Notes under the pieces: generated by a model
Databases searched by the model: none
What the model was told of the DNA's origin: nothing
The model's input: only the letters and a program-made list of their open reading frames with translations
Shown: positions 10,851 to 23,753 of the stretch, one piece after another
Numbering within the stretch: position 1 is the first letter of the stretch
How the letters are laid out: the number at the start of each line of letters is the position of its first letter
Assembly (NCBI GenBank): GCA_003508835.1
Contig: PUFA01000072.1
Coordinates: 4,438,501 to 4,502,500 of the forward strand
Direction of reading: 5' to 3'
Source of the DNA: Eonycteris spelaea
Taxonomy: Eukaryota; Chordata; Mammalia; Chiroptera; Pteropodidae
DNA length: 64,000 nucleotides
Program-made: the position numbers and the translations under genes

Positions 10851-12072
10851 GAAGTAGCAGCTGTGGGATGGAGGCAGTAGGGATGGTCACTGAGAAGGCG
10901 GAGTTGGTGGCACTGGTGCCCCCGATGCTGTGGTCCTCAGCCCGGGGCAGGAGCTGCCCCCGTGTCTGGAAACAGTTTTGGTTGTCACAACTGAGAGGGG
11001 TTGTGTGTCTGTGTGCGCTACTGGCACGTACTGCGAGGACATCAGAGATGCTGCCATCACCCTGTAACGTACAGAACGGCACCCCCCCCCCAATAAAGAA
11101 TTTTCAGGCCCAGAATGTCAGCAGCATCGAGGCCATATGGACTAGGAGTAAAGGAATCATAGTCGGAGTAAAGGAGAGGAGCTGTGAAATGCCTTCCTGT
11201 TCTGCCCTGGGAATCTGGGTATTGAGACCATAATTCAGTACCAGGTGGGTAAAGTGGAGACAGTACTTTCCTGATGGACAGAGAAGGACTTTCATCTCAT
11301 AAGCAAATACATACACGGTGTTTCTAAAGCCCAGCCTGTCTCCTATGAAAATTTTAATTTTAGGTAGCAGTAGATTTTCATAGCTTTCCCTTCTCTCTCT
11401 CATCCAAAAGATTACAGTAAATTAGAACTTCATTCTGTAATTAAAGCCACAGAGGTGACAGCAACAAATAATAAGGGGCTCTTACAGTAGCCTCTAAGTT
11501 TTTTCTTTTCTTTTCTTTCTTTTTTCTTTTCTTTTCTTTCTTTTTTTTTTTTTTTGCTACCACAGTAAAAGTTTTGCAGAGAAATGGAACTTTGGGGATA
11601 ATCTAAAAATGTGTTGCTTAGGTTTTAGTAAAGTAAAGCAAATTCAGAAAATTAAATTTAATTAGGCAAAACCAGAAGTTAATTAGGGAAGTTTGAGCTT
11701 AGCTTGTGGACAAGCCCTATGTAAAATATTAGTTTGCTTCTTAACATGAGCGTATTCAAGTATAGCAAGTTGGTGAGGGCTTTGGTGCTGTTTTTGTTTG
11801 TTTGTTACTTTTGACGAAAGCTAGTTATCGCACCGAGTGATGACCTCAGCCAGGTGTTCTGTGGTGTTCTGTGGTTCCCCAGAGCTGGGGACCAACACCA
11901 AGCGGGCTGGAGACTCCAGGAGACACTGTGAATGCCCTTGGATGGGACCAGCCAGGCCGAGCAGAGGTGTTTAGCTGGAGCAGAACAGAGATTTGTTTCT
12001 AGGATGGGCATAATGGGAGAAGGGTAAAGGGGAGATACATTAACTACTGGTACTAGAATACTGGATTATGGA
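10851..12072. other. Unassigned intron 1 sequence
   Basis: Moderately GC-rich to 11250, then AT-rich. The pyrimidine tract is at 11505. A short tandem duplication of tggtgttctg occurs at about 11856-11876. Confidence 0.5.
11505..11555. repeat. (TTTTC)n pyrimidine tract
   Basis: Irregular ttttc and ctttt units ending in a 17-base T run. Confidence 0.9.
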
Positions 12073-12281
12073 CAGAGTGGTGGTCGAAAACTTTCTGTAA
12101 AGGGCAAGATAGTAACTATCTTAGGTTTTGTGGGCCATGTGGTATCTTTTGCACCCTGCTATAGCTGTGTGAAAGCAGGCAGATATCATGTAAATGAGTA
12201 TGTGGCATTCCAATAAAACTTTATTTACCAAAGCAGGTGGCGGGCCCAGTGTGGCCCACAGGCAGGAGTTTGCTACCCCTG
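12073..12281 (+). mobile_element. MER5A-type hAT element
   Basis: Contains aaaactttctgtaaagggc, ttttgtgggccatgtgg, ccaataaaactttatttacc and the right end ggagtttgctacccctg, the recognisable MER5A sequence from end to end. No duplication can be matched at the flanks. Confidence 0.85.
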
Positions 12282-12662
12282 GACTAGTCTGGAGAAGCTG
12301 GGCGCACTTAAAAAAAAATGAAATTGATGTGCCGTTTTAAGGAAGGTGTGGATATGGAGGCGTAAATATCGTTGTAAGGTTTATGACTAAGGGAACAAAA
12401 CATCTTCTTTCCTTTATTTTGGTGTCTTTCCCCTGGTCACTTTTCTCCTTTAAATAATTTGCAGTAGATACACTCACACATACATCTGAGTTGCTTATTG
12501 CTTGATAATAATCGATTTCCTGTTATATTTGGAAGCGTTAAGTATGGAGCAGGAGGAACTTCTAGCCCCTTCTCTTAGCCCTTCATGAAAGCAATTCGGT
12601 GATTTTTCTCTTGGGTGTAGCTCTTTAATTACGTTTTCACCTGTGTGCTGTTGACTTTGGGG

Positions 12663-12823
12663 CCCTGATTCTCGGCCCTGTGTGTGTATTGGGATTACCT
12701 GGGGGAACTTTTAGGCTTCCCAGTGCCCGGCCTGTACTGGGAACTCCCGGAATGGGCACAGGCATCATTATAGTTTAAAGCTCCCTGGTGACTTCAGTGT
12801 GCAGCCAAGGTTAAGAACCACCT
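12663..12823. mobile_element. MER20-type hAT element
   Basis: Inverted, imperfect ends: ccctgattctcggccctg on the left and caaggttaagaacca on the right, with gggattacctgggggaac and ctccctggtgacttcag inside. This agrees with MER20. Confidence 0.7.
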
Positions 12824-12830
12824 TGGATTT

Positions 12831-12861
12831 AAAGAAAGAAAGAAAGAAAGAAAGAAAAAAA
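12831..12861. repeat. (AAAG)n microsatellite
   Basis: About seven AAAG units directly after the MER20-type element. Confidence 0.9.
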
Positions 12862-14192
12862 CTGTCCTCAACTGTAGTGTTAGATGCTGAAAGAAAGAGG
12901 GAAATTTAATCTCTAAGTAACCATTATGGCCTGCAGGTTATAACTATGAAAATAGGCTACAGATTTTAAGGCTATATTCAGACAAACTTATTTCCCAGTA
13001 ACACAGTAGAAACTCTTTGTTGTGGCTTGGTAGAGGCGATCAAAGAAATATCAGGAAGCTATTGTGACTTGGCCGACGTCTGTATTTCTAGCCAGAAGCG
13101 CTTTTTCCATCAACGATTCTGGTGACAGCCTTCGGAGTCGGTGAAAGCTTCCAGGTTCTAGTGATTAAGTCATTATCCGCAGAAGCCGGTCTTTGCAGAG
13201 TAAACGATCAGGACAGATGTTCTGACTGTGACCAGAGGGAATTACCTACCAACCTTGTCATGGGCACGTATCTATTTGATGATATTCTTAAAGAGAAACT
13301 AATGGACCTGGCTCAAGGTGATTTTTGTTTAATGTAGGGAGACAGGACAATTCAAAAGGTAAATTCGAGGAACTTTTATAGATAATGTTGAAATTAATTA
13401 GAAGCTGTAGATGTGGGCATGGATAGTCATGTTTTGTGGGTAGGGAAATTTTGAAGGGACCTGAAAGTATTTTGTTCACAAAGCATTGCTTTTATTTATT
13501 TATTTTTTTGCCATTTTAAAAATGAACGATTCTAACCTTGTGACACTGGAATTGCTCAAGCATTTAATGTTCAGGCTGAATTTCAAAGATTTCATGCTTT
13601 CTTTCCTGAGCCCTAAAGACAGTCATGATTTTGGCAGGGGGTGGGACTCGGGGGGGGGGCGTGGAGGGTGGTGGCCAGCAATGTTCTGAAATGTTTCCAG
13701 GCTCCGTTGTACCAGAGATGTGACAGTGGCTTCATTTACTGAGGGGCGAGGGAAGGTCAGTAGGGTTCCGTCCACCGTAAGTAACTGAAGACCCAGCCAA
13801 TGTAGTCGCTGTGAGAGGGGTTTCTTACCCCCTTGGCAAAGATACCTGGGGAGGTACTGCTATTCCTGGCTTGGTTAATTCAGCAATTTACCCACGCCCT
13901 GGCTTTGGATGGCATTCGTGCTTTCTGATTCCTTTCACTTTTTCTTCCTGGTCACAGGATGGCGACCATAGCCCTAAATATTATGATATAACATGACAAC
14001 ATCAAGAGGCAGAAAGAGAAGGGGGCATTTCTCCCCCGGGTCTTATTGGTTTTATTTAAATCAGGAAGGAAAAGCTTCCCAGGAGCCCCCCGCAGACTTT
14101 CTCTCAGGTTCTGAACCTGGAGCCAAACGCTATGCAACTCACTCACCTTCAAACCCAGACTGGCCAAAGGGTTTGCTGTGGTTGGCAGATGC
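12862..14192. other. Unassigned intron 1 sequence
   Basis: No feature recognised. A 10-base G run lies near 13650. Confidence 0.5.
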
Positions 14193-14322
14193 CAGGGGTT
14201 AGCAAACTTTCTGTAAAGAGTCTGATTGTGAGTATTCTGGGCTTTTGTGGGCCACATGTGTTATTTGGTCCATATTCTTTTTCTTTTCTTAACCCTGAGA
14301 AAATGTATAAACCATTGTTAGA
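14193..14322 (+). mobile_element. MER5/MER58-type hAT fragment
   Basis: The left end caggggttagcaaactttctg is followed by gggcttttgtgggccacat and taaccctgagaaaatgtata. The right half is missing. Confidence 0.6.
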
Positions 14323-14469
14323 TTGGGGGGCGAAGGGGGGCAGTGTCAGACAAACTAATCACTTATGTTTCATCTCTGGAGGCTGGCTGGTGGAAGCGTC
14401 CACCGTCCCTGCCCACACTGCCACCTATTTTCTGAACAATACGGTGATTTTATTAGCAAATTGAGTGGG

Positions 14470-14625
14470 CAGCCGACTGTGTTTGCCTCAATACCTAATT
14501 TGTAAAATTGCTGTAATGATTACTAAATGAGATGACTAAATAAAGCAAATAATATAGTTCTGGGCACATCAAAGGCCCTAACAGATAGTAGCTACTTGTG
14601 TTATTATTGTTATTTGTTCTTTTTT
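14470..14625 (+). mobile_element. MIR SINE
   Basis: Sense MIR 3' part: tttgtaaaattgctgtaatg, actaaatgagatgac, ttctgggcacatcaaagg and a ttattattg tail. Confidence 0.6.
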
Positions 14626-14904
14626 TAGTATTCCTGTATCGCCGCTGGATGACAGACGAATTCTGTCATCTAAACTCCTCTTATGTATAGGCATGGAATT
14701 CTGATTGGATTGTAATAAAACATTATTTTGTGATTTTTTTTTAGTCAGTTCAGTATTCCTCTATTGTGGGGGAGTGTGGCTTCTAAATTCCATATCTTGT
14801 CCATTGATACAAATTTTAATGTTTGGCAAACAGCAACTTGATGAAGAGAAGTTGGGTTATGAATTCTGAGGACTTCAGCAGTCCTGTCATTGGAGTGGTG
14901 TGAT

Positions 14905-15000
14905 TATTCTCACTACGTTAGGTTAGGCCAGGTAACAAATCCCCCCAACTGCCCCCAAATTTTAGTGGCTTAACACAAGAGAAATGTGATTCCTTGCTCG
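14905..15000 (+). mobile_element. Short LTR-like fragment
   Basis: The block ggtaacaaatccccccaact followed by gtggcttaacac and a cttgctcgtgctacatgtcc tail resembles the 5' end of MaLR-related LTRs. It is only about 95 bp, so the family is uncertain. Confidence 0.35.
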
Positions 15001-15040
15001 TGCTACATGTCCCAAATGAATGGGCAGAGACTCCTAAAAA

Positions 15041-15173
15041 AATTAAGACTCCCTTCCTTCTTTTCCTCCCTTCCACCCCCCTCCCTTCTTTATCCTTTGT
15101 CCCTCTCTCCTTCCTTTTCCTTCCTTCTTTCCTCCCTCCCTTCCTTCCTCTCCCTGCCTCCCTCCCTCCTTCC
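15041..15173. repeat. (TTCC)n/(CCCT)n pyrimidine-rich tract
   Basis: About 130 bp composed almost only of C and T with TTCC and CCCT units. Reading frames across it are low-complexity artefacts. Confidence 0.9.
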
Positions 15174-15179
15174 TAAATC

Positions 15180-15278
15180 ATATGCGTAGGAACTGCCCTG
15201 GACCTGCTCAATCAGAATCCCAGGGTAGGGCCACTCACTGCCTTTTAAACAAATATCACCCTGAAGTCTGAGAACCAC
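15180..15278. mobile_element. MER20-like hAT fragment
   Basis: The stretch aatcagaatcccagggtagg and the end aagtctgagaaccac resemble the end of MER20-like elements. It is short and diverged. Confidence 0.4.
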
Positions 15279-16369
15279 ATCCAAGGGCAGATCTTAACTT
15301 CAGAGTTGTCTCTGATTTCCCCCGCACTTTGGACTTAGGGAGCCCATCCTCACAGTCAGCACCAACTCTCTTGAGTTTCCCAGCTGCTGTCAGTAGTGCT
15401 GGTCATCCTGCTGCTGCCCTAGACTTCCACCTGGCTTCCATCCCATTACTGGAATATTTCTCTACCTCGAATTAAAAAAATGCGCAGGGTCTCCGAGTTC
15501 AGAAAAAGAAAGCGAGAAGCTTTTGTTTACATCGGTTGCCTTTTCTTGTGACCGTCCCACTTCTCTGTGTGTGTCACCTCTTTCAGGGTCCTGGCATGTT
15601 GCCACCGTCTGTCTTCTGCGTTTTCCTGGTGCCCACCCATCTCTTAGTGTCTACCGTCCGCCCTCTCCCCACACCTTGCCACCAGATCTCTTCTTGCAGA
15701 AGTCACCGGGGACTTCCTTTGCATCTACCTTTTTGAGGGCTTTAAGACACATCTCTTAGAGGTTGGCAAGTATATAAAAAATCGTGTATTATGGTTCTAA
15801 CCTGCTTTGCTGGTGTGCAAAGTTGAGCTGAATGTCAGCCTCTAAGCCAGGGAGAAATTGGACCTTACTCTCCCTTTGCTTGCCAACCCCCAGGGTAGGA
15901 AAATAGTTAATCACTGAAGGTTTTTATGCTTAAAAACATGTTTTACAGATTCAGCCTTACTGCAAATTTTCTTTTAGCATTAAGCTAGTTATTTTAATTC
16001 CTAATTAATTTAATTACCAAATTTCTTCAGATAATTGCTTGTGTTATTCTTGTGACGTTTATAATTTTGTAGTTGATTCTGACTAGAATCTTTTCTTGTT
16101 TTATAGAACGCACTCATGTTTTGAGTAGCTAAATAAGTCATTATCTTCTCTTTGAGAACCTGTAAACTAAATCATTAAAATCCAGTGAAAGAGGAAGTAT
16201 TTTAATCTATTGAAAGGAAATAGATTCAGAATGCACTGAATACAGAATATCCCCCCCCAAAAAAAACCCCAAACAAAAAACCCTCCTTTTTCTCTCCTTC
16301 CCTTTCTTCCTTCCATCTTTCATTCCTCTTGCCTTTATTTCCTCCCTCATGTCCTTCTGTTTTTTACTT
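15279..16369. other. Unassigned intron 1 sequence
   Basis: No repeat recognised. The part near 15970-16060 is rich in TTAATT words of homeodomain type. Confidence 0.5.
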
Positions 16370-17010
16370 GCTCAGCAAACATATTCCACATAGTACATTA
16401 GGCTCTGGGGAATGAGGAATGAAACAAATATGGCCCCTTGCCTTTAAGATGCTAAGAGTTTAACAAGGGGCAGTATTACCATCAGATAAATAAAACGATA
16501 TACTAAACACGCAGGGAGGCAGAGGGTACCACAGGCCTGGGAGGGAGCAATGAAGAGGGGGTGATTGGAAAGCAGGTGGAGGAGACTATCACAGGACGGA
16601 TCTTGCTTGAGCTGAGTCTTGAAAGGTGAGCAGCATTTGGAGCGCGGGGGCAGAGGGATTTCAGGCGCTGCATTTGCATGAGCAGGACCAAGAGGTGTGA
16701 GATGACCTGGTACAGGTGAGGCGTCCTGGGCGGGGATTGATCCAGGAGGCTGAGGAAGGAGGGGAGCACAAGTCTAGCTCTTAAGGTGGGAAGTAGCGCG
16801 CCCATGCATCTGTGACAGCTCAGAGGACGGTGGCTTGGAGAAGCTCAGTCCTGAAAGGTGAGAGGTAGTAAGTAGACCAGTGTAGCTTCTAGCTAAGACT
16901 TGATAGACTGAGGTTCGGTACTGAGAAGTCATCCAGCGTCATAGAAACCTTGACCGTGCTGCAGTGAGAGGCACAGAGAAGAGGACAAAGACAGAATCTT
17001 AGGTGAGGTC
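16370..17010 (-). mobile_element. Ancient LINE-like sequence, antisense
   Basis: Starts near gctcagcaaacatattccac and includes taagatgctaagagtttaac, cttgagctgagtcttgaaag and catttgcatgagcagg. This is the same order as at 20860-21440 and 9770-10100. Confidence 0.45.
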
Positions 17011-19349
17011 AGCTTTTGATGGGGAGGGTAAAAGAATAATGAACATGAGAAGTAGGAGGAAAACCTGTGTGGTACTGTCACCGATCCTTATGGGTTAGGG
17101 ACTCCAAAATAAGATCCTTTTGCCCAGTGTCACACACTGGTAGAACTAGACTGTATCAGTAAAGCAAAGCAGAAACTTTATTCTTTGATCAAAGGATGGA
17201 GAAAGTTGAGCACACACTCTAAAGATACCCTTCTCCCGATTTGAGGACATTAGGAGACTCTTGAAGGATTGTGGGAAGCAGGCAGGCTCGGGGGTGGAGA
17301 TTTCTGAGAAAAGGGTGGAGAGTTCTCAGAAGTCCAGGGGGAGGGGGAGAGTGGCATGTGCGGTTTCTAAACATGCTTGGCATATGCCTGGCCTTACAGA
17401 GTATGTCTCATTTTAATGTTCAGTCTCTGCCCCTAAGCGTGGTTTTTCATTCGGCGTGCTGATGAAGGAAAGCTCATCCAGAGGTCACGTGGGCAGGGGT
17501 TTCTGGTGCCATCTTGGATCCTGCTGGGGCTAACAGGCTTCATAGCTGGGGATGTGGCTCTCTCGTCTGGTCCTTGCTGGCAGGCTTAGCTCGCCCTGGA
17601 ATTTCTGTCCTTTTCTGAAGAGTCCAGCCTGTTTCGTCAAGGGACATGTTGGAGAATGAGAGGAGACAAGACAGTTAGAAATAGAAATTTAAGGATCAGC
17701 TGGTAATGTGGTGGCACAACCCAGTGACAGGACAGGTTTAAAGCGCCCACTACCTTTTCCATCTAGTTGTAAAGAAGTCCTTCGTTAGTGACACAGCTTA
17801 TTCCTTTACTTCCAGGAGAAACTCAGAACAAATCTGCTACCCTTTCTACGTGACAGCTCTGGAAATGATTGGAAGAAAGCTGTCGTGATTTCCCTTGATC
17901 TTTTCCTCTCTGGGTCACGTATCGCTTCTTGTCCCCGCTGGTCCATGTGGGACAGGGATTCTAAACCGCTTACCTGTACTCGCATCCCGCTGGCATGGCC
18001 AGCAGCGTGGCCGCCATGAGTCAGAAAGAATGACGGGAATGACTTCCCCTTGTCTTCGTTTCGCCCTCCTTCCACAAGCATTTCTTTCTTCTAATTTTTA
18101 TAGCCAACTCTGCATGAGTTGTTGGGTCAGCGAGCCTGAGGGTGGAAGAGAGCTCCAGGCAGCTGAATAGCCTGGCTTTGTCTGCAGGCCTGTTTTTCTG
18201 CCTGTTTGTGGTGCCTGACAGGGTCGGTTTTGTTCTGGGGAGAGCTGGTTTGAGAAAGCAGGCTGCTGAGAAAGCCACGGGGCTCCACTTCCCTCCGGGG
18301 CTATCTCCAGGGCCCCTCAGGGAGCCGCAATTCAGCATCCCCAAAGCGCCCCTTGGCCGGTGGAGGTCATCTGAGGCCTTTGCATCCTCCTCCCAAATCC
18401 AGTTCTGATAGAGAGAGGAAAAGAAACTGTCACCAGTTTCATCAGCTTAATAGTAGTCAGGAAGGAGCCCAGGCCAGCAAGATTCCATTTTGATATTTTC
18501 ATCGTCAATCAACGTTTCAAAAACCAAACCAAACAACAACAACAACAACAACAACAAAAACCCTCCCAACACCAGCTGTGTACCACTTTTCCTCACTTTT
18601 CCTCCATGGTTGGCAGTCAGATTGCATTCCTTTGCAGAAAATAACGATGTCAGTTTTAGTCAGAGTTTATATGTAAAAACTTGAAAGGAGGCAATTTGGA
18701 AAGGAAGGTGAAATTAGTGAGCTTTTCAGTTTGCATTTGGAATGAAACACACATTTGGGATTGTAATGTGCACACATAACGCTGGCGTTTCCTTCCCAGG
18801 CCGGCCTGCTCTCGCTCACAGCCCTGGGCACGTAGAGTCCATTACGGGCAGCTTTGACTGTAGCAAGGAGAGCACCTGCTGGAGAGACTTCCGGCCTCCG
18901 CCTCAGGCCACAGGGAGCCGGTCAGCCTCTCCTCTACCCCGAATGTGGACTCTGGGCAGCTGATGGGTGTGGTGAGCGCCTTCCAGCAGAGAAGAAAGGC
19001 TGGCCTCTGTGGCTTCCAGAGCATGCAGTCTGGAACGCAGTTTGCCATTGAGTGCTGCTGGATTCGTATGGAGCCCTCGACTTTTTCCCTGAGGGTCATG
19101 AACGAAAGGTGGTTTCTGCCAGTGAGTCCTCTGGACTAGCAGTCTAAAGAAACGATAGCTCCAGGTCTCCATTCTCCCCATTCCTTAGTTCGATGGCCTC
19201 AAGTAAAGTTCCTGCATGTATAAGTTCTTAACCACCCCAAGTACAGTCACTTTCTTGATGTCTCTGTGTCCTGCCTTTGCTCATAGAAACAGGTTATTCT
19301 TGGTGCAGGGGTTTAGAGTGTTACTGATAGGACCAATAATAGGACCTGC
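17011..19349. other. Unassigned intron 1 sequence
   Basis: Repeat-poor, moderately GC-rich around 17880-18400 and 18790-19130, with only an (AAC)n tract. Unique sequence of this sort may hold regulatory elements, but none is evident. Confidence 0.5.
18531..18560. repeat. (AAC)n microsatellite
   Basis: Nine ACA/AAC units ending in a short A run. Confidence 0.9.
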
Positions 19350-19470
19350 AGCAGGCTCAGTTTCCTCATCCGTAAAAGCTGAGATGACGTCCACTCACCT
19401 ACGGCCTTGTTGCAGCTCCGAAGGTGATTCACTTGTGTTATTGATTAAATAGGCATTTCGTGGGCCAGTG
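19350..19470 (+). mobile_element. MIR SINE fragment
   Basis: Contains ctcagtttcctcatccgtaa and a following gattaaatag, the central part of sense MIR. Confidence 0.5.
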
Positions 19471-20859
19471 TAGGAAATGCCCTCTTGGAATATTGTGTAT
19501 GTCTAAAAATGTATTAAGAGTTTTAAATAACAAATTAATAAGTGAACTTTTCACACACCATCTGTCGAGGTTAATTCTGCCATGGAATCTGTTAAAGGTA
19601 ATACTAATAAAGCAGAAAAGTACATCCTAATATTTACACGGATTACAGTAAGAGTCAGTAACTAGTTATCTTACCGGCTCCCATTTATCCTTCTGGTCAG
19701 TGCTTTCTTTACTCGAAGCTGAGTGCTGCTCAGACAAATATTTCTTTCTACCTGAACACCAGGCAGGGAATATGGGATTAGATAAAGGAAAGTTACCACA
19801 TATGATGAACATATGCCAGAAAAGACTAGAACATGTTAGAATCTGTGTTTTAATAATTCTCAGAGAGAAGGCCCAAGCTGGCGTGGTATCTAACACTCAA
19901 GACTGTCCGATTCGTCAGATAATGCAGGCATTTGGTGCTCATGGGTTGATGTTTGTTAGGAACTGGGCCATCTGCAGCGAGGAAGGTTTAAGATGGTCGA
20001 GGGGGAAGAGGTGGGAGGGAAGGGGTTGTATGGAGCTCTCGATGCCATTGTGCTGAGTTTCCTTTCATTGTGTGTCGATTCTTCTGGAGGAAGGCTCTGG
20101 CCTGAGTCCCTTTGCATTTTCAGTACTGCTAGGTCGACTGTTAAACCACGGTTTTAGATGTAGATGGTTTTTGATGAGAAAACTGGGAACTTCCAGGAAA
20201 TATTATACTATAAAAAAGTTAATATGCACATATGTGTAGAAAACCATAACTCTCAGACCTTGACTGCCTATCTAGTCCTTTCTTTGAAGCTTTAGATTTA
20301 AATGGACAGTTTGCTAGATTTCTTTACCTGGATGGTCCCTCAGCCTCACTCTACTCCAGCCCAACCTTCCCCCTCCCCATCTCCCCTGTTTGCTTCCCTT
20401 GTGCTCTTGTTCTTAGCTGGACCCTACCATCCCTCCTGGGAAGACTTCTCAGTGGAATTCCGTTTTCTTCCTCTCCACCTTTCCTATGACGAATCAAATC
20501 CAGGCCCTCCGCTTCTCTCCTTTTGACTTCTGTAGTAACCTCTCGATCCGTTTTTCTGCCTCCAGTCCTGTGCCCCATCTTAATCCGTCCTCTGTCTGCC
20601 ACCAGAATGACTAAAGGGGTATATAATTTCAGAACCATTTATGGGTCAGTCACTCACTTTTCAAGATTGGGGGGCAAAATAGTGAACTAATCACTGTTTC
20701 TGCTTTTGCTTATTTTCTGGTGCTGAAGACCAGCAAAGCCATGTTCACAGGCAAAGAATTAACATGTTTATGAATTGTGCTGTATCAAAAGGAAACAAAC
20801 AAGGATTTGAGATGGAGAATAAAAGGGTGGACATCTTTGCGTATTGTAGGTGAGCAAGG
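19471..20859. other. Unassigned intron 1 sequence
   Basis: No feature recognised apart from a C/T-rich stretch at 20330-20600. Confidence 0.5.
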
Positions 20860-21440
20860 CTTTCCTAGATGATGACATTTAAGCTGAGATCTAAAGGATA
20901 AGAAGGAGCTAGAATAGAAAGAGGTAGGGCAATAAATGTTCTTGCAGACTCCGAGATGTGTAAAAGTTTGGTGCACTCAAAGAACTAAAACCTAGGAGAA
21001 AATGATTAACATACAAAGTCACTGAAGGAGAGCGATTTAAGAATGGATCAAAAAAATGGGCAGGAATCATATTACACAGGGCCTTGTAGGCTATAGTAAA
21101 GAGTCCATTTTACTCCAAGTTCAGTGGGAAGCCGTTGAGGAATTCTAAGCACAGGAGCAGTTTTACCCATTTTATATTTCACCATCACTCTTGTTTGTAG
21201 AGCATGGGTCAGAGGAGGATGAAAGAGAAAGCGTGGAGACCAGGTAGGAAGTGGTTGCAGAAGTCCAGGTAAGAGATGATGCTGTGTATGCTAAGGTGTT
21301 AACAAGAGAGATGGAGAAAGGTAGGCAGATTTGGAAGAACTTTTGGAGATAAAATCATGGGGTGTCCTGTTGGATTAGACATGGGGACAGAAGAATGGGA
21401 GAAGATTAAGGATGGCTAGTCTGAATAGTTGGATGAAGGG
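20860..21440 (-). mobile_element. Ancient LINE (probably L2) sequence, antisense
   Basis: The best-preserved copy of this family in the window: gatgacatttaagctgagat, gggccttgtaggctatagta, gtgggaagccgttgagg and gaccaggtaggaagtgg appear in order. The family name is from memory and may be wrong; a consensus search would settle it. Confidence 0.5.
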
Positions 21441-21464
21441 GATCATCTATTGAGATGAAGAATA

Positions 21465-21690
21465 TTTTGACCCTCTGTCTTCCTCTTCCATTTTTAAGGA
21501 CTCATGTGATTAGATTGGGCCCACCCATACAGGCCAAGCAATCTCCCATCCAAGGTCTTTAACCTTAAGCACACCTGCAGAGTTCCTTTTGCCCTGTATA
21601 AGATAACATAGTCACAGATTCTGGGGATTAGGGCATGGACATCTTTGGAGAGTGGGCATTATTCTGCCTACCTCGAGGTCCAGTAAAATG
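21465..21690 (+). mobile_element. 3' part of a MaLR-type LTR
   Basis: The text around aaggactcatgtgattagattgggcccaccc and ggggattagggcatggacatc corresponds to the 3' half of the LTR type also seen at 37855-38288. The 5' half is absent. Confidence 0.55.
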
Positions 21691-22139
21691 AGAAAAGTAT
21701 TCACAGAGGTGGTTGGTGACCTTGATAAGAACTCTTCCAGTAGTGTGGTGGCAAAGGAAAGCCCACATCATGGTGGGTTGAGCAATGAAAGAAGTTAGTA
21801 CACAGATACAACATAGTGTGTAGACAACTCTTTAAAGAACTGGAATTATGACTTGGGGACGGTGTGGAATGAAGTAAAGCACTTTTTGTGGCAGGTACAA
21901 GAGCATAGTTGTTTATAGGTAGGAAAAAAGCACGTGTGATGGTGACACTGGGGAGTGGATCCTTGGAGTCCTTCCTAGGGTGAGAGTGGCTGGATCCAGT
22001 GGGGGAGTTGGCGTTTGATGGGAAGGGCATGCCTACCTTCGTATAGAAAGGAAGAAGATATGGATGCTTTGTGACACTGTGATGTGAGATGAGTGAGGTC
22101 CTATCTCATACTTTCCATTTCTTCAGTGAAGTATGAAGC

Positions 22140-22645
22140 AGGATCACCACCTAAAACAGAACCGTGACCATGCCAGTCTCTTGCTTCAGACTCTTCAATG
22201 GCTCTACCTGCTTAACTGTTTTCATTTCCCGCCACTGTCTGCTTAGGATTGTACACTGCAGTCTCCCATGTTCCTGATAGCTTTCTGGACATACCACACC
22301 TCTTTGCTTTTGACTTTTGTTAACTAATTTTCTTTACCGGATGCCTCGCCTCCGCTAATTTTCTTAACCCCTTCCCACCCCCACCTCCGGTGTACACTTG
22401 TCTAGGAACCAGCCTTGAGACGCCCTCACTCTGTTGTTTAGCTGCCCACGTCCTCTCAGAGCTCGCTGTTTACACTTCTGTTAGGCCTGATATAATTACC
22501 TGCCGCATATGTGTAATGATGTGAGTTTGTTGAGGGCAGAACCATGTCCCTTTCATTTTCACATCCACAGCATCTAACACCGTGCCTTGTTGACTTCAAT
22601 AGTATCATGGTAGGTAAATCAATTGAACATGTATCAAATAATATC
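22140..22645 (+). mobile_element. L2-like LINE 3' end, sense
   Basis: Begins with tcttcaatggctctacctgc and proceeds through tgagggcagaaccatgtccc, cacagcatctaacaccgtgcc and a final aatcaattgaac. This is the block order of an L2 3' end (gene-poor region, short reading frames only). Confidence 0.55.
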
Positions 22646-23349
22646 AAAGGAGGATATAAAAAATAAATCTATTTAGTGTCCACGAACTGTGATTATGCTC
22701 TTCATTGACTTGTGAGAGCTTCATTTTGCCCACTCTCCATAGCCAGATCTCAGCGGGCTCAAACATTCCAAGCATTAGCTTGGAATCTAGATCACCCTGT
22801 AGGCTGTAAAATTCTTCAAAGAAAAGATTATGTCTTAGTCATCTTTGCGTCACCATTACTTAGCACAGTGCAAAGCCTGTAGTGGAAAGCATAACAATGT
22901 TTAAATTAACTTTGTATGATTTTAAAATCGTTTCTCCAGAAGCTGTAATATCTGGCAGATCGCCTCCCCCAGAACGTGTCCTTCTGCCCTCTGATCAGCC
23001 TTTAGAGAAAGGTAGTCTCTTACAACCCTGATTGTGATCTCTGTTTCCATTGCAGAGGCCTTGGGTCATTCTAAGTGGATGGATTCCAGATTCTGTAAAG
23101 CAGAGTGACCTAGCATATTCTTCTGCAGCTTGTTCTTTTCAAAGAGTCAGACACGTTTCACATACGCTGCTAAGGCATGCTAGCTCAACAGTTGGTCACT
23201 TAAAAACTAGGAATAAATAGACATCTTCACAGTCAGGATTTGCAGTGCTTCGAACGGACTCTTTTGCAACTGAGAAAGGAGGTTTACAAAAATCAGATCG
23301 AGGCCTGCAGCATATATTCTCAGTAAAATGCTAAGGGGTGAAAGCATTT
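22646..23349. other. Unassigned intron 1 sequence
   Basis: No repeat or gene recognised. Confidence 0.5.
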
Positions 23350-23605
23350 TAAAAATTGAATATACAGTATGGTCTTCACTTTGTGAGATAATCCTGTATC
23401 TCTCTGGGTCAGTATATATAGTTATAGATACGTGTACAAAAATGACTACACTGTCGTCCACCAGAATATTAACAATGGTTTTGCCAGGGTGGTGGAAATT
23501 TGGGTAATTTCAGTTTTCTTCTTCATACTTTTAAACCCGTTTTTTTTTTTTTCTAAATTTTACAATAAATATTTTCTATTTTGAATTCAGGAAATTATGG
23601 TGTTT
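23350..23605 (+). mobile_element. L1M 3' UTR-like fragment
   Basis: The blocks ccaccagaatattaacaatggtt, ggtggtggaaatt and acaataaatattttctattttg resemble the sense 3' UTR of medium-age L1 families. No coding part is attached. Confidence 0.5.
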
Positions 23606-23664
23606 GTTTTTAAGAGTGATGTATTATTACTGGCAAAAATTATTATTATTATTGGCAAACATGT

Positions 23665-23753
23665 AAGATCCACACCCAAAGGCACATGCTTTTTCATGCC
23701 CCCTCCCCCTCCCCACCTGGCATCGGGGCTGCAGGACAGCTGCCTTTGTATTC
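23665..23753. repeat. Unnamed repeat segment, copy 1
   Basis: This segment of about 89 bp (aagatccacacccaaaggca to ctttgtattc) aligns with 24667-24751 at roughly three quarters identity with one small gap. The family is not recognised. Confidence 0.6.

Noticed and set aside
12831..12861. (AAAG)n as the A-tail of a young SINE
   Set aside because: It follows a MER20-type DNA transposon, not a retroposon body, and has no flanking duplication.
15041..15173. Serine/proline/leucine-rich reading frames
   Set aside because: Translations of a pyrimidine-rich simple repeat.
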